Source: an uncultured Eubacteriales bacterium (GTDB lineage Bacteria; Bacillota; Clostridia; Oscillospirales; Oscillospiraceae). Taken from it: 22,768 nucleotides of DNA. Made by a program: the position numbers and the translations under genes. The DNA lies in contig CATXTO010000026.1 of the NCBI GenBank assembly GCA_958402445.1, positions 1 to 22,768 of the forward strand, read 5' to 3'. The notes under the pieces are model-generated. The model searched no databases and was not told the origin of the DNA. It was given only the letters and a program-made list of their open reading frames with translations. Shown in pieces: positions 1-7,618 of this stretch. Each line of letters starts with the position of its first letter. Position 1 is the stretch's first letter.

Positions 1-732
1 CGCCCGCCGTTGAGGCGGGAATTACCTGGGAACCGCGCTGCACCGGTCCCGTCGGATTTTCCAGCGGGGGGCCACAGGTGCCCCTACACCGCATCATCGA
101 CGCTCATCCCGTAGGGGCGAGCTGCGCTCGCCCGCCGTTGAGGCGGGAATTATCTGGGAACCGCGCTGCGCCGGTCCCGGCGGATTTTCCAGCGGGCGGC
201 CGCAGGTCGCCCCTACACCGCATCATCGACGCTCCTCCCGTAGGGGCGAGCTGCGCTCGCCCGCCGTTGAGGCGGGAATTACCTGGGAACCGCGCTGCAC
301 CGGTCCCGTCGGTTTTCCAGCGGGGGGCCGCAGGTCGCCCCTACACCGCGTCATCGACGCTCCTCCCGTAGGGGCGAGCTGCGCTCGCCCGCCGTTGAAG
401 CGGGAATTATCTGGGAACCGCGCTGCGCCGGTCCCGGCGGATTTTCCAGCGGGCGACCACAGGTCGCCCCTACACCGCGTCATCGACGCTCATCCCGTAG
501 GGGCGAGCTGCGCTCGCCCGCCGTTGAGGCGGGAATTATCTGGGAACCGCACTGCGCCGGTCCCGTCGGATTTTCCAGCGGGGGGCCGCAGTCCGCCCCT
601 ACACCGCATCATCGACGCTCACCCCCACGGGGTGAGCTGCGCTCGCCCGCCGTTGATGCGGGAATTATCTGGGAACCGCACTGCGCCGGTCCCGTCGGAT
701 TTTCCAGCGGGCGGCCGCAGGTTGCCCCTACA
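1..732. repeat. Tandem array of ~129-bp REP/BIME-like palindromic units (array A)
   Basis: Five full copies and a partial sixth of a 128-129 bp unit. The same CGCCCGCCGTTGA landmark starts at 1, 129, 258, 386, 515 and, slightly altered, 644. Each unit has a left hairpin (GTAG foot, stem GGGCGAGC, loop TGC, stem GCTCGCCC), an inner spacer of about 60 bp, and a right hairpin in opposite orientation ending in CTAC (stem GGGCGACC or GGGCGGCC, loop ACA/GCA, stem GGTCGCCC). Copies differ by a few substitutions and by one base in length. Reading frames run through parts of the array on both strands, but the 128-bp units break any 43-codon periodicity, so I regard the array as non-coding. The array probably starts before the window. 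The stretch from 733 to the first gene shows no clear promoter. Confidence 0.93.
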
Positions 733-794
733 TGTTCTAGTACAGGAAAGATTTCACAGAAAAGCAAAATCCAAACCCCACACGGGAGGAATGC

Positions 795-1361
795 GTGTTG
801 TTTGCCATGGATGAAAAATTATACGCCGGTCGTCCTTTATCGACGGCCGGGCGCACGTCGTTAGAACTGGCCTGCTATGATTTTTTAGACGCCCTGGGCG
901 TCTTTTTCCATCGGGTGGACCACGACCCGGCTTTTCACCTGGAGACCTGCCGGGCGGTGGAGCGGGTTTTGGGAGCTCCCATTGCAAAGAACCTGTTCTT
1001 ATGCAACCGGCAGCGGAGCCAGTTTTATTTGCTGCTCCTGCCCGGCGAAAAGGTGTTTAAAACCAAGTATCTGTCCGCGCAGCTGGGCTGCTCCCGGCTG
1101 AGCTTTGCTCCGGCGGAGGATCTGGAGCGGCTGCTGGGCGTCCAGCCTGGCTCCGCCAGCCTTCTGGCCCTGCTGCGGGACCGGGTTGGCGCTGTGCAGT
1201 TGGTCCTGGACCGCCCGTTGCTGTGCCAACGCGATTTTGGCATGCATCCCTGCCAAAATACCTCCACCCTGCGCATCTCCACGGAGGACCTGACGCAAAA
1301 GGTGATTCCGGCGCTGGGGCACCTCCCCGTTTGGGTGGATTTGCCGGAGGACCCGGCGTGA
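795..1361 (+). CDS. Prolyl-tRNA editing protein, YbaK/ProX (PrdX) family
   Basis: Free-standing trans-editing domain of about 188 residues. Family members hydrolyse mischarged tRNA, typically alanyl- or cysteinyl-tRNA(Pro), in the cytoplasm. The protein shows the family N-terminus (LYAGRP, then a YDFLDALGV-like segment and RVDHDPA) and the core APIAKNLFLCNR, with the conserved lysine of the YbaK fold, then FKTKYLSAQLG and the C-terminal GMHPCQNTSTLRIS. The length matches single-domain PrdX proteins. The start is uncertain: GGGAGGA at 784-790 best serves GTG 795 or TTG 798, whereas homologues favour ATG 807 (MDEKLYAGRP). Its stop overlaps the start of gluQ by 4 nt (GTGA), so the two are probably translationally coupled. 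The exact misacylated substrate cannot be read from sequence. Confidence 0.88.
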   Translation: MLFAMDEKLYAGRPLSTAGRTSLELACYDFLDALGVFFHRVDHDPAFHLETCRAVERVLGAPIAKNLFLCNRQRSQFYLLLLPGEKVFKTKYLSAQLGCSRLSFAPAEDLERLLGVQPGSASLLALLRDRVGAVQLVLDRPLLCQRDFGMHPCQNTSTLRISTEDLTQKVIPALGHLPVWVDLPEDPA

Positions 1362-2260
1362 TCGGCCGTTTTGCCCCCACCCCCAGCGGGCGAATGCATT
1401 TGGGCAACGCGTTTTCCTGCCTGCTGGCCTGGCTCTCCGTCCGCGCCCAGGGCGGGGAACTGGTGCTGCGCATGGAGGACCTGGACCCCCAGCGCACCAG
1501 CGCCGCTTTTGCCGACCAAATCCGCCGGGACCTGGAGTGGCTGGGGCTGACCTGGGACCGGGAGACCGCGCCCCAAAGCCGGAGGACTCAGGCCTACCAG
1601 GAGCAGTTTTCCCGGCTGCAGGCCATGGGGCTGATTTACCCCTGCTACTGCACCCGTAGCCAGCTGCACAGCGCGGACGCGCCTCACCCGGCGGAGGGCG
1701 TCTATGTCTACGACGGAAGGTGCAGGAGCCTATCGCCCGCTCAACGGGCGGCCTTTGACCGCGCGCCCGCCTGGCGGGTCCGGGTGCCGGACCAGGTCGT
1801 CTCGCTGGTGGACGGCGTTCAGGGACGCTATGCGGAGAATCTGGCCCAGGACTGTGGCGATTTCGTGGTCCGACGGGCGGACTCGGTTTTCGTCTATCAA
1901 TTGGCGGTGGTGGTAGATGACCAGGACGCGGGAATCACGGAGGTGGTCCGGGGTTCGGACTTGCTGTCCTCTACGCCCCGGCAGATGTATTTGCAGAAGC
2001 TTCTGGGCTTTCCTCATCCCCGCTATAATCACGTGCCCATGCTCCTGAGCCCCCAGGGCCGGCGTCTCAGCAAGCGAGACCAGGACCTGGAACTGGGCGC
2101 TCTGCGCGCTGGTGTGGAGCCCGAGGTCCTTTTGGGGTACCTGGCGCATTGGGCGGGCCTGCTGGACGCGCCGGAGCCCTGCTCCCCCTGGGATTTGGTG
2201 CCTCTTTTTTCCTGGGACCTGGTTCCCAAAGGGGACATTCGCCTGCCGGCTCAGGCCTGA
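1358..2260 (+). CDS. gluQ: Glutamyl-Q tRNA(Asp) synthetase (YadB/GluQRS)
   Basis: A 300-residue paralogue of the catalytic half of glutamyl-tRNA synthetase that lacks the anticodon-binding domain. In the known family it attaches glutamate to queuosine at the wobble base of tRNA(Asp). The protein begins RFAPTPSGRMHLGNAFS, with HLGN in place of HIGH. It has the class I Glu motif LRMEDLD, a zinc site C96-x-C98...Y118-x3-C122 typical of GluQRS, and RRLSKRDQD as the KMSKS equivalent. The chosen start is GTG 1358, just before RFAPTPSG and overlapping the upstream stop. An open frame extends to 1223, but that part is the upstream gene in another frame. Its presence predicts queuosine-modified tRNA(Asp). 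A GlnRS/GluRS fragment is less likely because length and zinc ligands fit GluQRS. No clear terminator follows. Confidence 0.92.
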   Translation: MIGRFAPTPSGRMHLGNAFSCLLAWLSVRAQGGELVLRMEDLDPQRTSAAFADQIRRDLEWLGLTWDRETAPQSRRTQAYQEQFSRLQAMGLIYPCYCTRSQLHSADAPHPAEGVYVYDGRCRSLSPAQRAAFDRAPAWRVRVPDQVVSLVDGVQGRYAENLAQDCGDFVVRRADSVFVYQLAVVVDDQDAGITEVVRGSDLLSSTPRQMYLQKLLGFPHPRYNHVPMLLSPQGRRLSKRDQDLELGALRAGVEPEVLLGYLAHWAGLLDAPEPCSPWDLVPLFSWDLVPKGDIRLPAQA

Positions 2261-2316
2261 ATCGGCTGGAAATTTAGGCCTTCGGCTATCCCGAACCGCG
2301 CTGTCTTAAATGACGA

Positions 2317-2548
2317 TGTAGGGGCGAGCTTTGCTCGCCCGCCAAACCCCGCAAATCCGGAGAATCCCCCGGCGGGCGACCACAGGTCGCCCCTACACCG
2401 TATCATCGATATTCACCCCGTAGGGGCGAGCTTTGCCCGCCCGCCAAACCCCGCAAATTCGGAGAATCTCCCCGGCGGGTGGCCGCAGTCCGCCCCTACA
2501 CCGCATCATCGATGCTCCTCCCGTAGGAGCGAGCTGCGCTCGCCCGCG
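2317..2548. repeat. REP/BIME-like repeat cluster with ~102-bp period (array B)
   Basis: GTAG-footed hairpins start at 2318, 2420 and 2523 (the last reads GTAGGAGC). Stem GGGCGAGC, loop TTT, stem GCTCGCCC is followed by an inner spacer (CAAACCCCGCAAATCCGG in copy 1) and a right hairpin ending in CTAC. Spacers between units (ACCGTATCATCGAT-like) resemble those of array A, but the inner spacer differs. I see no gene between 2261 and 2700. The stretch 2549-2640 holds no recognisable feature. Confidence 0.9.
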
Positions 2549-2642
2549 GAATGGCCGCGGGTTATTCCCTGTATACCCGGCATCGGAAAGAACCGTGGAA
2601 AACACAACCAGACCGAAGCTCGGCGCCGGTGGGTTTGACTCG

Positions 2643-2682
2643 GAAAAAAGAAGACCCCGCGAAGCCAAAGCGCTTCGCGGGG
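2643..2682 (-). terminator. Rho-independent terminator of the minus-strand membrane protein gene
   Basis: An 11-bp perfect stem, CCCCGCGAAGC (2655-2665) with GCTTCGCGGGG (2672-2682), and a 6-nt loop. On the minus strand it is followed by a T-rich tract (TCTTCTTTTTTCC, 2654-2642). It lies about 20 nt past the stop codon of the gene ending at 2701. Confidence 0.85.
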
Positions 2683-2700
2683 AAAAGCGGGGTCTCAGAC

Positions 2701-3255
2701 TCAGAATTCCGGACCTTGGGATACCGCCTGGGCGGGGACGGGCTGTTCCTCTGCGGTCAGCTTCCGTAGCTTTAGACCGGAGCGGACGCCGTTGACTAAA
2801 ACCACCAGTACCCAGATATGAAAGACCGCATCAATTGCGACTTGCGCCAAATCCTCGGCAGGCAAGCCCACATAGGACCAAATCATGAAGCCGCAGTCGA
2901 TGACGAACAGCGACAGTGCCGCAATACTCCAGGCCACGTGCTTTTTCCAGAAGGCCCAGCAAAGCAAATACGCCAGTATCAGGACGCCGGCGCCTGCATA
3001 GAGCCCAATCACCGAGGCCTGCAGGTCAGGCAGAACGCTGAAGAAGCTTCCAAACGCGACGAGGTAATAGGGAAGCGCCGCGGAAAACAGGAAATAACGA
3101 TTCGCTTCCGTGATCAGCAGAACTATGTTGACGGCTGTAAATGCGATCATACCCAATAGGGTTACCCGGGTATTCCGGCTCTGCTGCTCCAGCCAGGGCC
3201 GGCTGCCCTTGACCAAAGCCTGGGTGTTGTTTGTCTGATGGTTGATTATTCCCAT
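2701..3255 (-). CDS. Conserved hypothetical multi-pass membrane protein (184 aa)
   Basis: I do not recognise a named family. The protein has a hydrophilic N-terminus of about 30 residues, then four or five hydrophobic segments (about 31-49, 56-75, 82-103, 107-129 and 136-156), then a short charged, proline-containing tail. There is no signal peptide or catalytic motif. The start ATG 3255 is preceded by GGGAG at good spacing on the minus strand. The gene stands alone, with its own probable promoter upstream and a strong terminator downstream, and its neighbours on both sides run the other way. It could be a small integral membrane protein of unknown role; nothing nearby indicates a function. 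Confidence 0.75.
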   Translation of the reverse strand: MGIINHQTNNTQALVKGSRPWLEQQSRNTRVTLLGMIAFTAVNIVLLITEANRYFLFSAALPYYLVAFGSFFSVLPDLQASVIGLYAGAGVLILAYLLCWAFWKKHVAWSIAALSLFVIDCGFMIWSYVGLPAEDLAQVAIDAVFHIWVLVVLVNGVRSGLKLRKLTAEEQPVPAQAVSQGPEF

Positions 3256-3312
3256 TGTCTACTCCCTTTCTATGCTCTCTTTGAACCGGCAAAGCAATGC
3301 CGTATTACTTCT

Positions 3313-3341
3313 ATTATAAAACAAGCGGCGTAAAAAAGCAA
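3313..3341 (-). promoter_or_regulatory. Probable sigma-A promoter for the minus-strand membrane protein gene
   Basis: Minus strand: a perfect -10 TATAAT (complement of 3313-3318) with a 17-bp spacer and a weak -35 TTGCTT (complement of 3336-3341). Transcription would start near 3306, leaving a leader of about 50 nt before ATG 3255. Confidence 0.55.
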
Positions 3342-3512
3342 CAGTTTTTCCCCGGACCCGCCGATTTTAAGCTCCGCCGGTCCGGTGTTTGTAATTCGCA
3401 GCCCGGCGGGCTTGTACAGGCCCGGCGTGGCAAGCGGCTTTTGTCGCGCCCGCCGTATTTTTTTGATGCTCCAGGCAAAATGGAGCCATACTAAGCAGAC
3501 AGGAGGGATCGC

Positions 3513-4856
3513 ATGCTTCCTCAGGCGTTTTTAGACCGGGTCCAGCGGCAGCTTGGGCCGGCCTTTCCCGATTTTCTGACCTCCTACGACCGCCCTCGGG
3601 CGCTGGGCTTGCGCTTGAATCCCCTGAAAACCCCGTGCCCGCCGCCTCTGCCCTTTTCTTTGACGCCCATCCCCTGGGCAAAGGACGGCTTCTGGTATCT
3701 CCCGCAGGAGCGGCCCGGCCTGCATCCCTGGCACGAGGCCGGGCTGTATTACCTGCAGGAGCCCAGCGCCATGGCCCCGGCAGAGCTGCTGGCGGCCCAG
3801 CCCGGAGAGCGGATTCTGGACCTTTGCGCCGCGCCCGGGGGAAAATCCACCCAGCTGGCCGCGGCGATGGCGGGCCGGGGCCTGCTGGTATGCAATGAAT
3901 ACAACCCGAAACGGGCCCGAATTCTGGCTCGTAATTTGGAACGGATGGCCGTGGCCAACGGCTTGGCGCTGAATGAATCGCCCCAGCGCCTGGCGCAGCG
4001 CTTTCCCGGCTATTTTCACCGGGTCTTGGTGGACGCGCCCTGCTCTGGAGAGGGGATGTTCCGCAAGGAGGCTGCGGCGCTCACGGACTGGAGCCCGGAG
4101 CTGGTGGCCGGGTGCGCCCGGCGGCAGGCGGAAATTTTGGATGCTGCCGCCCAGCTCCTGGCCCCCGGCGGACGGCTGGTTTACGCCACCTGCACCTTTG
4201 CCCCGGAGGAGGACGAGGGCGTGGTCAGCACCTTTTTGCACCGGCATCCAGATTTTGACCTGGAAGCCGTGCCCGCGCCTTGGTTTGCCCCCGGGGACCC
4301 CGCTTTGGTTCCTAACCCTGCGCCCGGCCTTTCCCGCGCCTGCCGGCTCTGGCCCCATCTGCTCCGGGGGGAAGGACATTTTGCGGCGGTCCTGCGGCGG
4401 GCTGCCGCCCCTGCGCAGGTCGAGCCGGAACGGGAGCCCGCCGAAGCCCTACCGGTGGAATTTGAGCGCTTCGCCGGGGAGTTGGCATTCTCCCTGCCCG
4501 CCGGGAAAGCGGTATGGTTCGGTCAGACCTTTTATTGGGTCCCGAAGGAACTGCCGGAATTAAAAGGCCTGCGGGTTCTGCGGGCGGGACTGGAGCTGGG
4601 ACAGTGCCGGGACCGGCGCTTTCTGCCCGCCCACGCCTTGGCCCTATGGCTGAGACGCTGCGGCAAAACGGAGGATCTAGACCCCCAGGGGCCGGAAATC
4701 CGCCGGTATTTGGCCGGCCAGGTGCTCCCCGGGACGCAGAGCGGCTGGACGCTGGTTACGGCAGGCGGTCTTTCCGTAGGCTGGGCCAAGGGCTCCGGCG
4801 GCGTTTTGAAAAATCACTATCCCAAGGGGCTGCGGCGCGCTGAATCCATTGCCTGA
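3513..4856 (+). CDS. RsmF/RsmB-type rRNA cytosine-5 methyltransferase (NOL1/NOP2/Sun family)
   Basis: 447 residues. The family transfers a methyl group from S-adenosylmethionine to C5 of a cytosine in 16S rRNA in the cytoplasm. The N-terminal substrate-binding part (about 1-90) is followed by the Rossmann methyltransferase core: SAM motif I ILDLCAAPGGKS (101-112), motif IV DAPCSGEGMFRK with the product-release cysteine C177, and motif VI YATCTF with the nucleophilic cysteine C227. The C-terminal 150 residues match the layout of RsmF-type proteins, which carry a PUA-like RNA-binding region, rather than short RsmB cores. AGGAGGG lies 5 nt before ATG 3513. The target nucleotide cannot be assigned. 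The 250-bp gap to murA holds the murA promoter and no clear terminator. Confidence 0.9.
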   Translation: MLPQAFLDRVQRQLGPAFPDFLTSYDRPRALGLRLNPLKTPCPPPLPFSLTPIPWAKDGFWYLPQERPGLHPWHEAGLYYLQEPSAMAPAELLAAQPGERILDLCAAPGGKSTQLAAAMAGRGLLVCNEYNPKRARILARNLERMAVANGLALNESPQRLAQRFPGYFHRVLVDAPCSGEGMFRKEAAALTDWSPELVAGCARRQAEILDAAAQLLAPGGRLVYATCTFAPEEDEGVVSTFLHRHPDFDLEAVPAPWFAPGDPALVPNPAPGLSRACRLWPHLLRGEGHFAAVLRRAAAPAQVEPEREPAEALPVEFERFAGELAFSLPAGKAVWFGQTFYWVPKELPELKGLRVLRAGLELGQCRDRRFLPAHALALWLRRCGKTEDLDPQGPEIRRYLAGQVLPGTQSGWTLVTAGGLSVGWAKGSGGVLKNHYPKGLRRAESIA

Positions 4857-5022
4857 AAGAGGCTCTTCCGGGTTTAACCGGAGACGTGGAAGTGCCCCGG
4901 GCCCCGGCGGCCTGGTGGAAGGAGGTTTCGATTGGGCGGGATGGAAACCCTGCGCCGGTTTCTCCGTTCACATCGTATTTAGACGTTTCTTTTTCCAATT
5001 TTTCGACGGTCTGTATTTTTCC

Positions 5023-5051
5023 TTTACAAGTTCCTGGTTTCATGCTATAGT
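5023..5051 (+). promoter_or_regulatory. Sigma-A promoter of murA, extended -10
   Basis: TTTACA (5023-5028), a 17-bp spacer and TATAGT (5046-5051), preceded by TG at 5043-5044 in the extended -10 position. The predicted start near 5058 leaves a leader of about 50 nt before the murA ATG, which also rules out the more upstream in-frame ATG at 5067 as the main start. Confidence 0.8.
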
Positions 5052-5108
5052 AAAAATTGGCTCTGTGTGGATTTTCCCCGGAGCACGTCTCATGGGAGAG
5101 GATATTCC

Positions 5109-6374
5109 ATGCCAAGATATAAAATCGAGGGCGGTCGGCCGCTGGAAGGGACGATTACCATCAGCGGCGCGAAAAACGCCGCCGTCGCCATTATCCCGGC
5201 CACGCTCTTAGTCAAGGGCGCCTGCAAAATTGAAAACGTGCCGGATATCTCCGACGTGCAGATCCTGCTGGATATTTTGGAGCAAATGGGCGCCAGTGTC
5301 GTCCGGGGAGCCAACGACACCGTGGAGATTGACTGCAGCGCCGTAGCCTATGCCGAGCCCAATCCGGCGCTGGTGCGGCGCATCCGGGCCTCCTATTATC
5401 TCATCGGCGCCCTGCTGGGCCGGTTCGGCCAGGCGCGGGTGGCGCTGCCCGGGGGATGCAACTTTGCGCCCCGTCCCATTGACCAGCACGTCAAGGGCTT
5501 TATCGCCTTGGGCGCGGAGGTGGAGGAGACCAGCCAGTATGTCTGCGCGCAGGCGGGACCGGAGGGCCTGCAGGGAGGCCGGGTGAACCTGGACGTGGCT
5601 TCCGTGGGCGCCACCATCAATATCATCATCGCTTCCGCCCTGGTGCCTGGCTTGACGGTTATTGAAAACGCGGCCAAGGAGCCGCATATTGTGGACCTGG
5701 CCAACTTTTTGAATACCATGGGAGCCCAAATTTCCGGCGCCGGTACCGACGTGATCAAAATTCGAGGGGTACAGTCCCTGCAAGGGGGATTTTATTCCAT
5801 TATTCCCGACCAAATTGAGGCCGGTACCTACATGGCGGCGGTGGCGGCGGTGGGGGGCAACGTGCTGATCCGGAACGTCATTCCCAAGCATATGGACTGC
5901 ATCTCCGCCAAGCTCCGGGAGATGGGCGCCAGAGTTCTGGAGTACGACGATTCCATCCGCGTCCAGAAGGTTCGCCGTCTGCGCCGCTCCACGGTGAAAA
6001 CCTTGCCCTATCCGGGCTTCCCCACGGACATGCAGGGACAGATTTGCGTGTGCATGGCTCTGGCGGAGGGCGTCAGCCGCATCACGGAGAGTATTTACGA
6101 GACCCGGTTCTTCGGCTACTGTGAGGAGCTGCAGGCCATGGGCGCGAAAATCCAGGTCAGCGGGAAGTCCGCCGCCGTCACGGGCTGTGAGCAGCTCCAC
6201 GGCGCTACCGTAAAGGCCCACGACCTCAGAGCCGGTGCGGCTCTGGTGATCGCCGGCCTGGCGGCACAAGGCGAGACTTGGGTGGAGGATATTCACTATA
6301 TTGAGCGGGGCTACGAGAACCTCATTGGCAAGCTCACGGCTCTGGGAGCCGATATTCAGCGGCTTGGGGACTGA
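5109..6374 (+). CDS. murA: UDP-N-acetylglucosamine 1-carboxyvinyltransferase (MurA)
   Basis: The first committed step of peptidoglycan synthesis: transfer of enolpyruvate from PEP to UDP-GlcNAc in the cytoplasm. The 421 residues match the family length. It shows the N-terminal GGRPLEGTITISGAKNAA, the catalytic-loop cysteine C117 in GGCNFAPRPID (equivalent to E. coli C115, the fosfomycin target), EAGTYMAA, and the C-terminal DLRAGAALVIAGLAA. ATG 5109 is chosen because GGGAGAGG lies 7 nt upstream and the protein then starts MPRYKIEGG, as in homologues. The cysteine (rather than aspartate) suggests sensitivity to fosfomycin at the target level. The GGTCCCC/GGGGACC hairpin just after the stop (6375-6391) has no T-tract. 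Confidence 0.96.
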   Translation: MPRYKIEGGRPLEGTITISGAKNAAVAIIPATLLVKGACKIENVPDISDVQILLDILEQMGASVVRGANDTVEIDCSAVAYAEPNPALVRRIRASYYLIGALLGRFGQARVALPGGCNFAPRPIDQHVKGFIALGAEVEETSQYVCAQAGPEGLQGGRVNLDVASVGATINIIIASALVPGLTVIENAAKEPHIVDLANFLNTMGAQISGAGTDVIKIRGVQSLQGGFYSIIPDQIEAGTYMAAVAAVGGNVLIRNVIPKHMDCISAKLREMGARVLEYDDSIRVQKVRRLRRSTVKTLPYPGFPTDMQGQICVCMALAEGVSRITESIYETRFFGYCEELQAMGAKIQVSGKSAAVTGCEQLHGATVKAHDLRAGAALVIAGLAAQGETWVEDIHYIERGYENLIGKLTALGADIQRLGD

Positions 6375-6434
6375 GGTCCCCCGTGGGGACCGGCGGCGGG
6401 CACAGCCGGTTCGCGGCAAAATCCAAAAAAAATC

Positions 6435-6463
6435 TTGACAACCCGAAAAACCGCCGCTATAAT
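6435..6463 (+). promoter_or_regulatory. Consensus sigma-A promoter of the tRNA operon
   Basis: Perfect TTGACA (6435-6440), a 17-bp spacer and perfect TATAAT (6458-6463), with an A-rich stretch just upstream. It lies 20 nt before the first tRNA and is the strongest promoter in the window, as expected for stable RNA. Confidence 0.93.
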
Positions 6464-6483
6464 AAGCGTGTTCTATGCAGGAC

Positions 6484-6559
6484 GCCGGTATAGCTCAGCC
6501 GGTAGAGCAGCTGATTTGTAATCAGCAGGTCGGGGGTTCGAATCCGTCTACCGGCTCCA
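6484..6559 (+). tRNA. tRNA-Thr (anticodon TGT)
   Basis: A 76-nt cloverleaf. The acceptor stem is GCCGGTA/TACCGGC with discriminator T and an encoded CCA (6557-6559). The D-arm contains TAGCTCAGCCGGTAGAGCA. The anticodon stem is GCTGA/TCAGC with loop TTTGTAA, giving TGT at 6517-6519. The T-arm is GGGGGTTCGAATCCGTC-like. TGT reads ACA and, with wobble, other Thr codons. Confidence 0.95.
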
Positions 6560-6580
6560 ATTTTACTTTGAATTTAATAT

Positions 6581-6665
6581 GGGGGAATTCCCGAGTGGCC
6601 AAAGGGGACAGACTGTAAATCTGCTGCTTATAGCTTCGGTGGTTCGAATCCACCTTCCCCCACCA
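6581..6665 (+). tRNA. tRNA-Tyr (anticodon GTA)
   Basis: An 85-nt class II tRNA. The acceptor stem is GGGGGAA/TTCCCCC with discriminator A and an encoded CCA (6663-6665). The anticodon loop CTGTAAA gives GTA at 6615-6617, followed by a long variable arm (GCTTATAGCTTCGG region) and T-arm GGTGGTTCGAATCCACC. The outermost anticodon-stem pair is A-C, a minor irregularity. It is 21 nt downstream of tRNA-Thr and probably cotranscribed. Confidence 0.94.
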
Positions 6666-6670
6666 TTTTT

Positions 6671-6709
6671 AAACGAAGTCGATTTGAATGGGTCGACTTC
6701 GTTTATTTT
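6671..6709 (+). terminator. Terminator of the tRNA operon
   Basis: A 12-bp perfect stem, AAACGAAGTCGA (6671-6682) with TCGACTTCGTTT (6693-6704), a 10-nt loop, then ATTTTG. It starts 5 nt past the tRNA-Tyr CCA end. Confidence 0.87.
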
Positions 6710-6759
6710 GCATGGCAAACAGTTGATTTGGGAAAAGATGGACATTGGAGAGGTGGCTT

Positions 6760-7272
6760 ATGAGCAGATTGTCAGACGCAGCGAAAGCGGAGGCATTAAG
6801 ATGCTTTCACGGCTATGTTATGAAGACGGAAGCGAATATTCAGGAGATAATAGCTTATTTTCCAGGTTGGACGATCGAAGAGGCGAATGGAAATTGGTGC
6901 GCCGCCTTCGTCTATCACTGCTGTAGGAAAGCGGAATATAAAATTCCCATAAGACCTTGCGAATGTGTGTGTAGTCATTTGGCCGGCTGCGGCGCTTGGG
7001 AAGAATGGGCAAAGGCAGATCCGAGAATAGAATATTATGATGCTCAGAAAGAAGATGCAACCCCCAAACCAGGGGATATTGTTTTATTTGACCGAGTATT
7101 CCGCGATTTAGAGCATGACCATATTGGAATCATTGTCGCAGCCGATGAAAATTCAATCACGGTTGCGGAAGGAAATATAAATAATATTTCTGGTATTATA
7201 AAACGGAAAAGAAATGAACATATACGAGCTTATATCAGACTTCCAGAGAACTTTTCATACGACGCAAAATAA
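6760..7272 (+). CDS. CHAP-domain (NlpC/P60-like cysteine amidase) protein, cytoplasmic or unexported
   Basis: 170 residues forming essentially a single CHAP domain. The family usually cleaves peptidoglycan amide bonds or glutathionyl-type amides. The catalytic pattern is visible: GNWCAAFV with C47, HDHIGIIV with H121, and ITVAEGNIN with E137/N139. PKPGDIVLF is the usual strand before the histidine. There is no signal peptide, transmembrane segment or cell-wall-binding domain. ATG 6760 is chosen for GGAGAGG 6 nt upstream. The coding sequence is visibly richer in A and T than its neighbours, and the gene sits directly behind a tRNA cluster, a common landing site for foreign DNA; acquisition by transfer is inference. 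It has eight cysteines besides the catalytic one (such as CECVC at 67-71). No clear promoter was found. Confidence 0.8.
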   Translation: MSRLSDAAKAEALRCFHGYVMKTEANIQEIIAYFPGWTIEEANGNWCAAFVYHCCRKAEYKIPIRPCECVCSHLAGCGAWEEWAKADPRIEYYDAQKEDATPKPGDIVLFDRVFRDLEHDHIGIIVAADENSITVAEGNINNISGIIKRKRNEHIRAYIRLPENFSYDAK

Positions 7273-7373
7273 ACGTTGTCCGCATGCGGGACGTTCCGCT
7301 GTTGGAAATGTTGGAACGGCCTTGTCGTCGCAAAATCCGCTCTAGCTTCGGCCGCTCCCTTGCGCTCCGCTCC

Positions 7374-7399
7374 AAACCGAAGCCGCTGGGCTTCGGTTT
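7374..7399 (+). terminator. Hairpin, possible terminator after the CHAP gene
   Basis: An 11-bp perfect stem, AAACCGAAGCC (7374-7384) with GGCTTCGGTTT (7389-7399), and loop GCTG. The T-tract is limited to the three T of the stem end. It lies about 100 nt past the CHAP stop. Bases 7273-7373 hold nothing else I can name. Confidence 0.5.
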
Positions 7400-7422
7400 A
7401 TGCGCCGATTTCCAAAATGGAA

Positions 7423-7601
7423 TGTAGGGGCAGCCTTCGTTCACCCGCTTGGGAGATTTCCCAATGTTGGAACAGCGTGAAATTATAAAGAAAACCTTAT
7501 GAATACGGCGGGCGAGCGTAGCTTGCCCCTACAGGGGTGGTTCAGGGGGTGTAGGGAACGACCTGAGGCCGTTCTGCGAGCGTGCAAAGCACGGCCCTAC
7601 A
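7423..7601. repeat. Two degenerate REP/BIME-like elements (cluster C)
   Basis: The first element runs from a GTAG at 7424 to a CTAC at 7529-7532. Its right hairpin (7510-7528, stem GGGCGAGC, loop GTA, stem GCTTGCCC) is well preserved and its left one decayed. The second, compact element runs from GTAG 7551 to CTAC 7597-7600, with stems GAACGACC/GGCCGTTC and CGTGC/GCACG around 3-nt loops. These are the most diverged copies in the window. Confidence 0.7.
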
Positions 7602-7618
7602 GGGTGCATTTTCATTTG

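Noticed and set aside
78..814. Open frames through array A encoding repetitive Arg/Pro-rich peptides
   Set aside because: They arise from the palindromic repeat and exist on both strands; the 128-bp units shift the frame and there are no ribosome binding sites.
3352..3385. Hairpin CCGGACC/GGTCCGG as a terminator
   Set aside because: No T-tract on either strand and no transcript ending there.
3531..4379. Minus-strand 282-codon frame opposite the rRNA methyltransferase
   Set aside because: Antisense shadow of a gene whose motifs are unmistakable on the plus strand.
5208..6419. Minus-strand 403-codon frame opposite murA
   Set aside because: Shadow of murA in GC-rich DNA; composition is His/Arg/Gly rich with no family resemblance.
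7272..7420. Attachment-site duplication of the tRNA-Tyr 3' end downstream of the CHAP gene
   Set aside because: I looked for a repeat of the T-arm/acceptor sequence downstream of the CHAP gene and found none, so no island boundary can be claimed.
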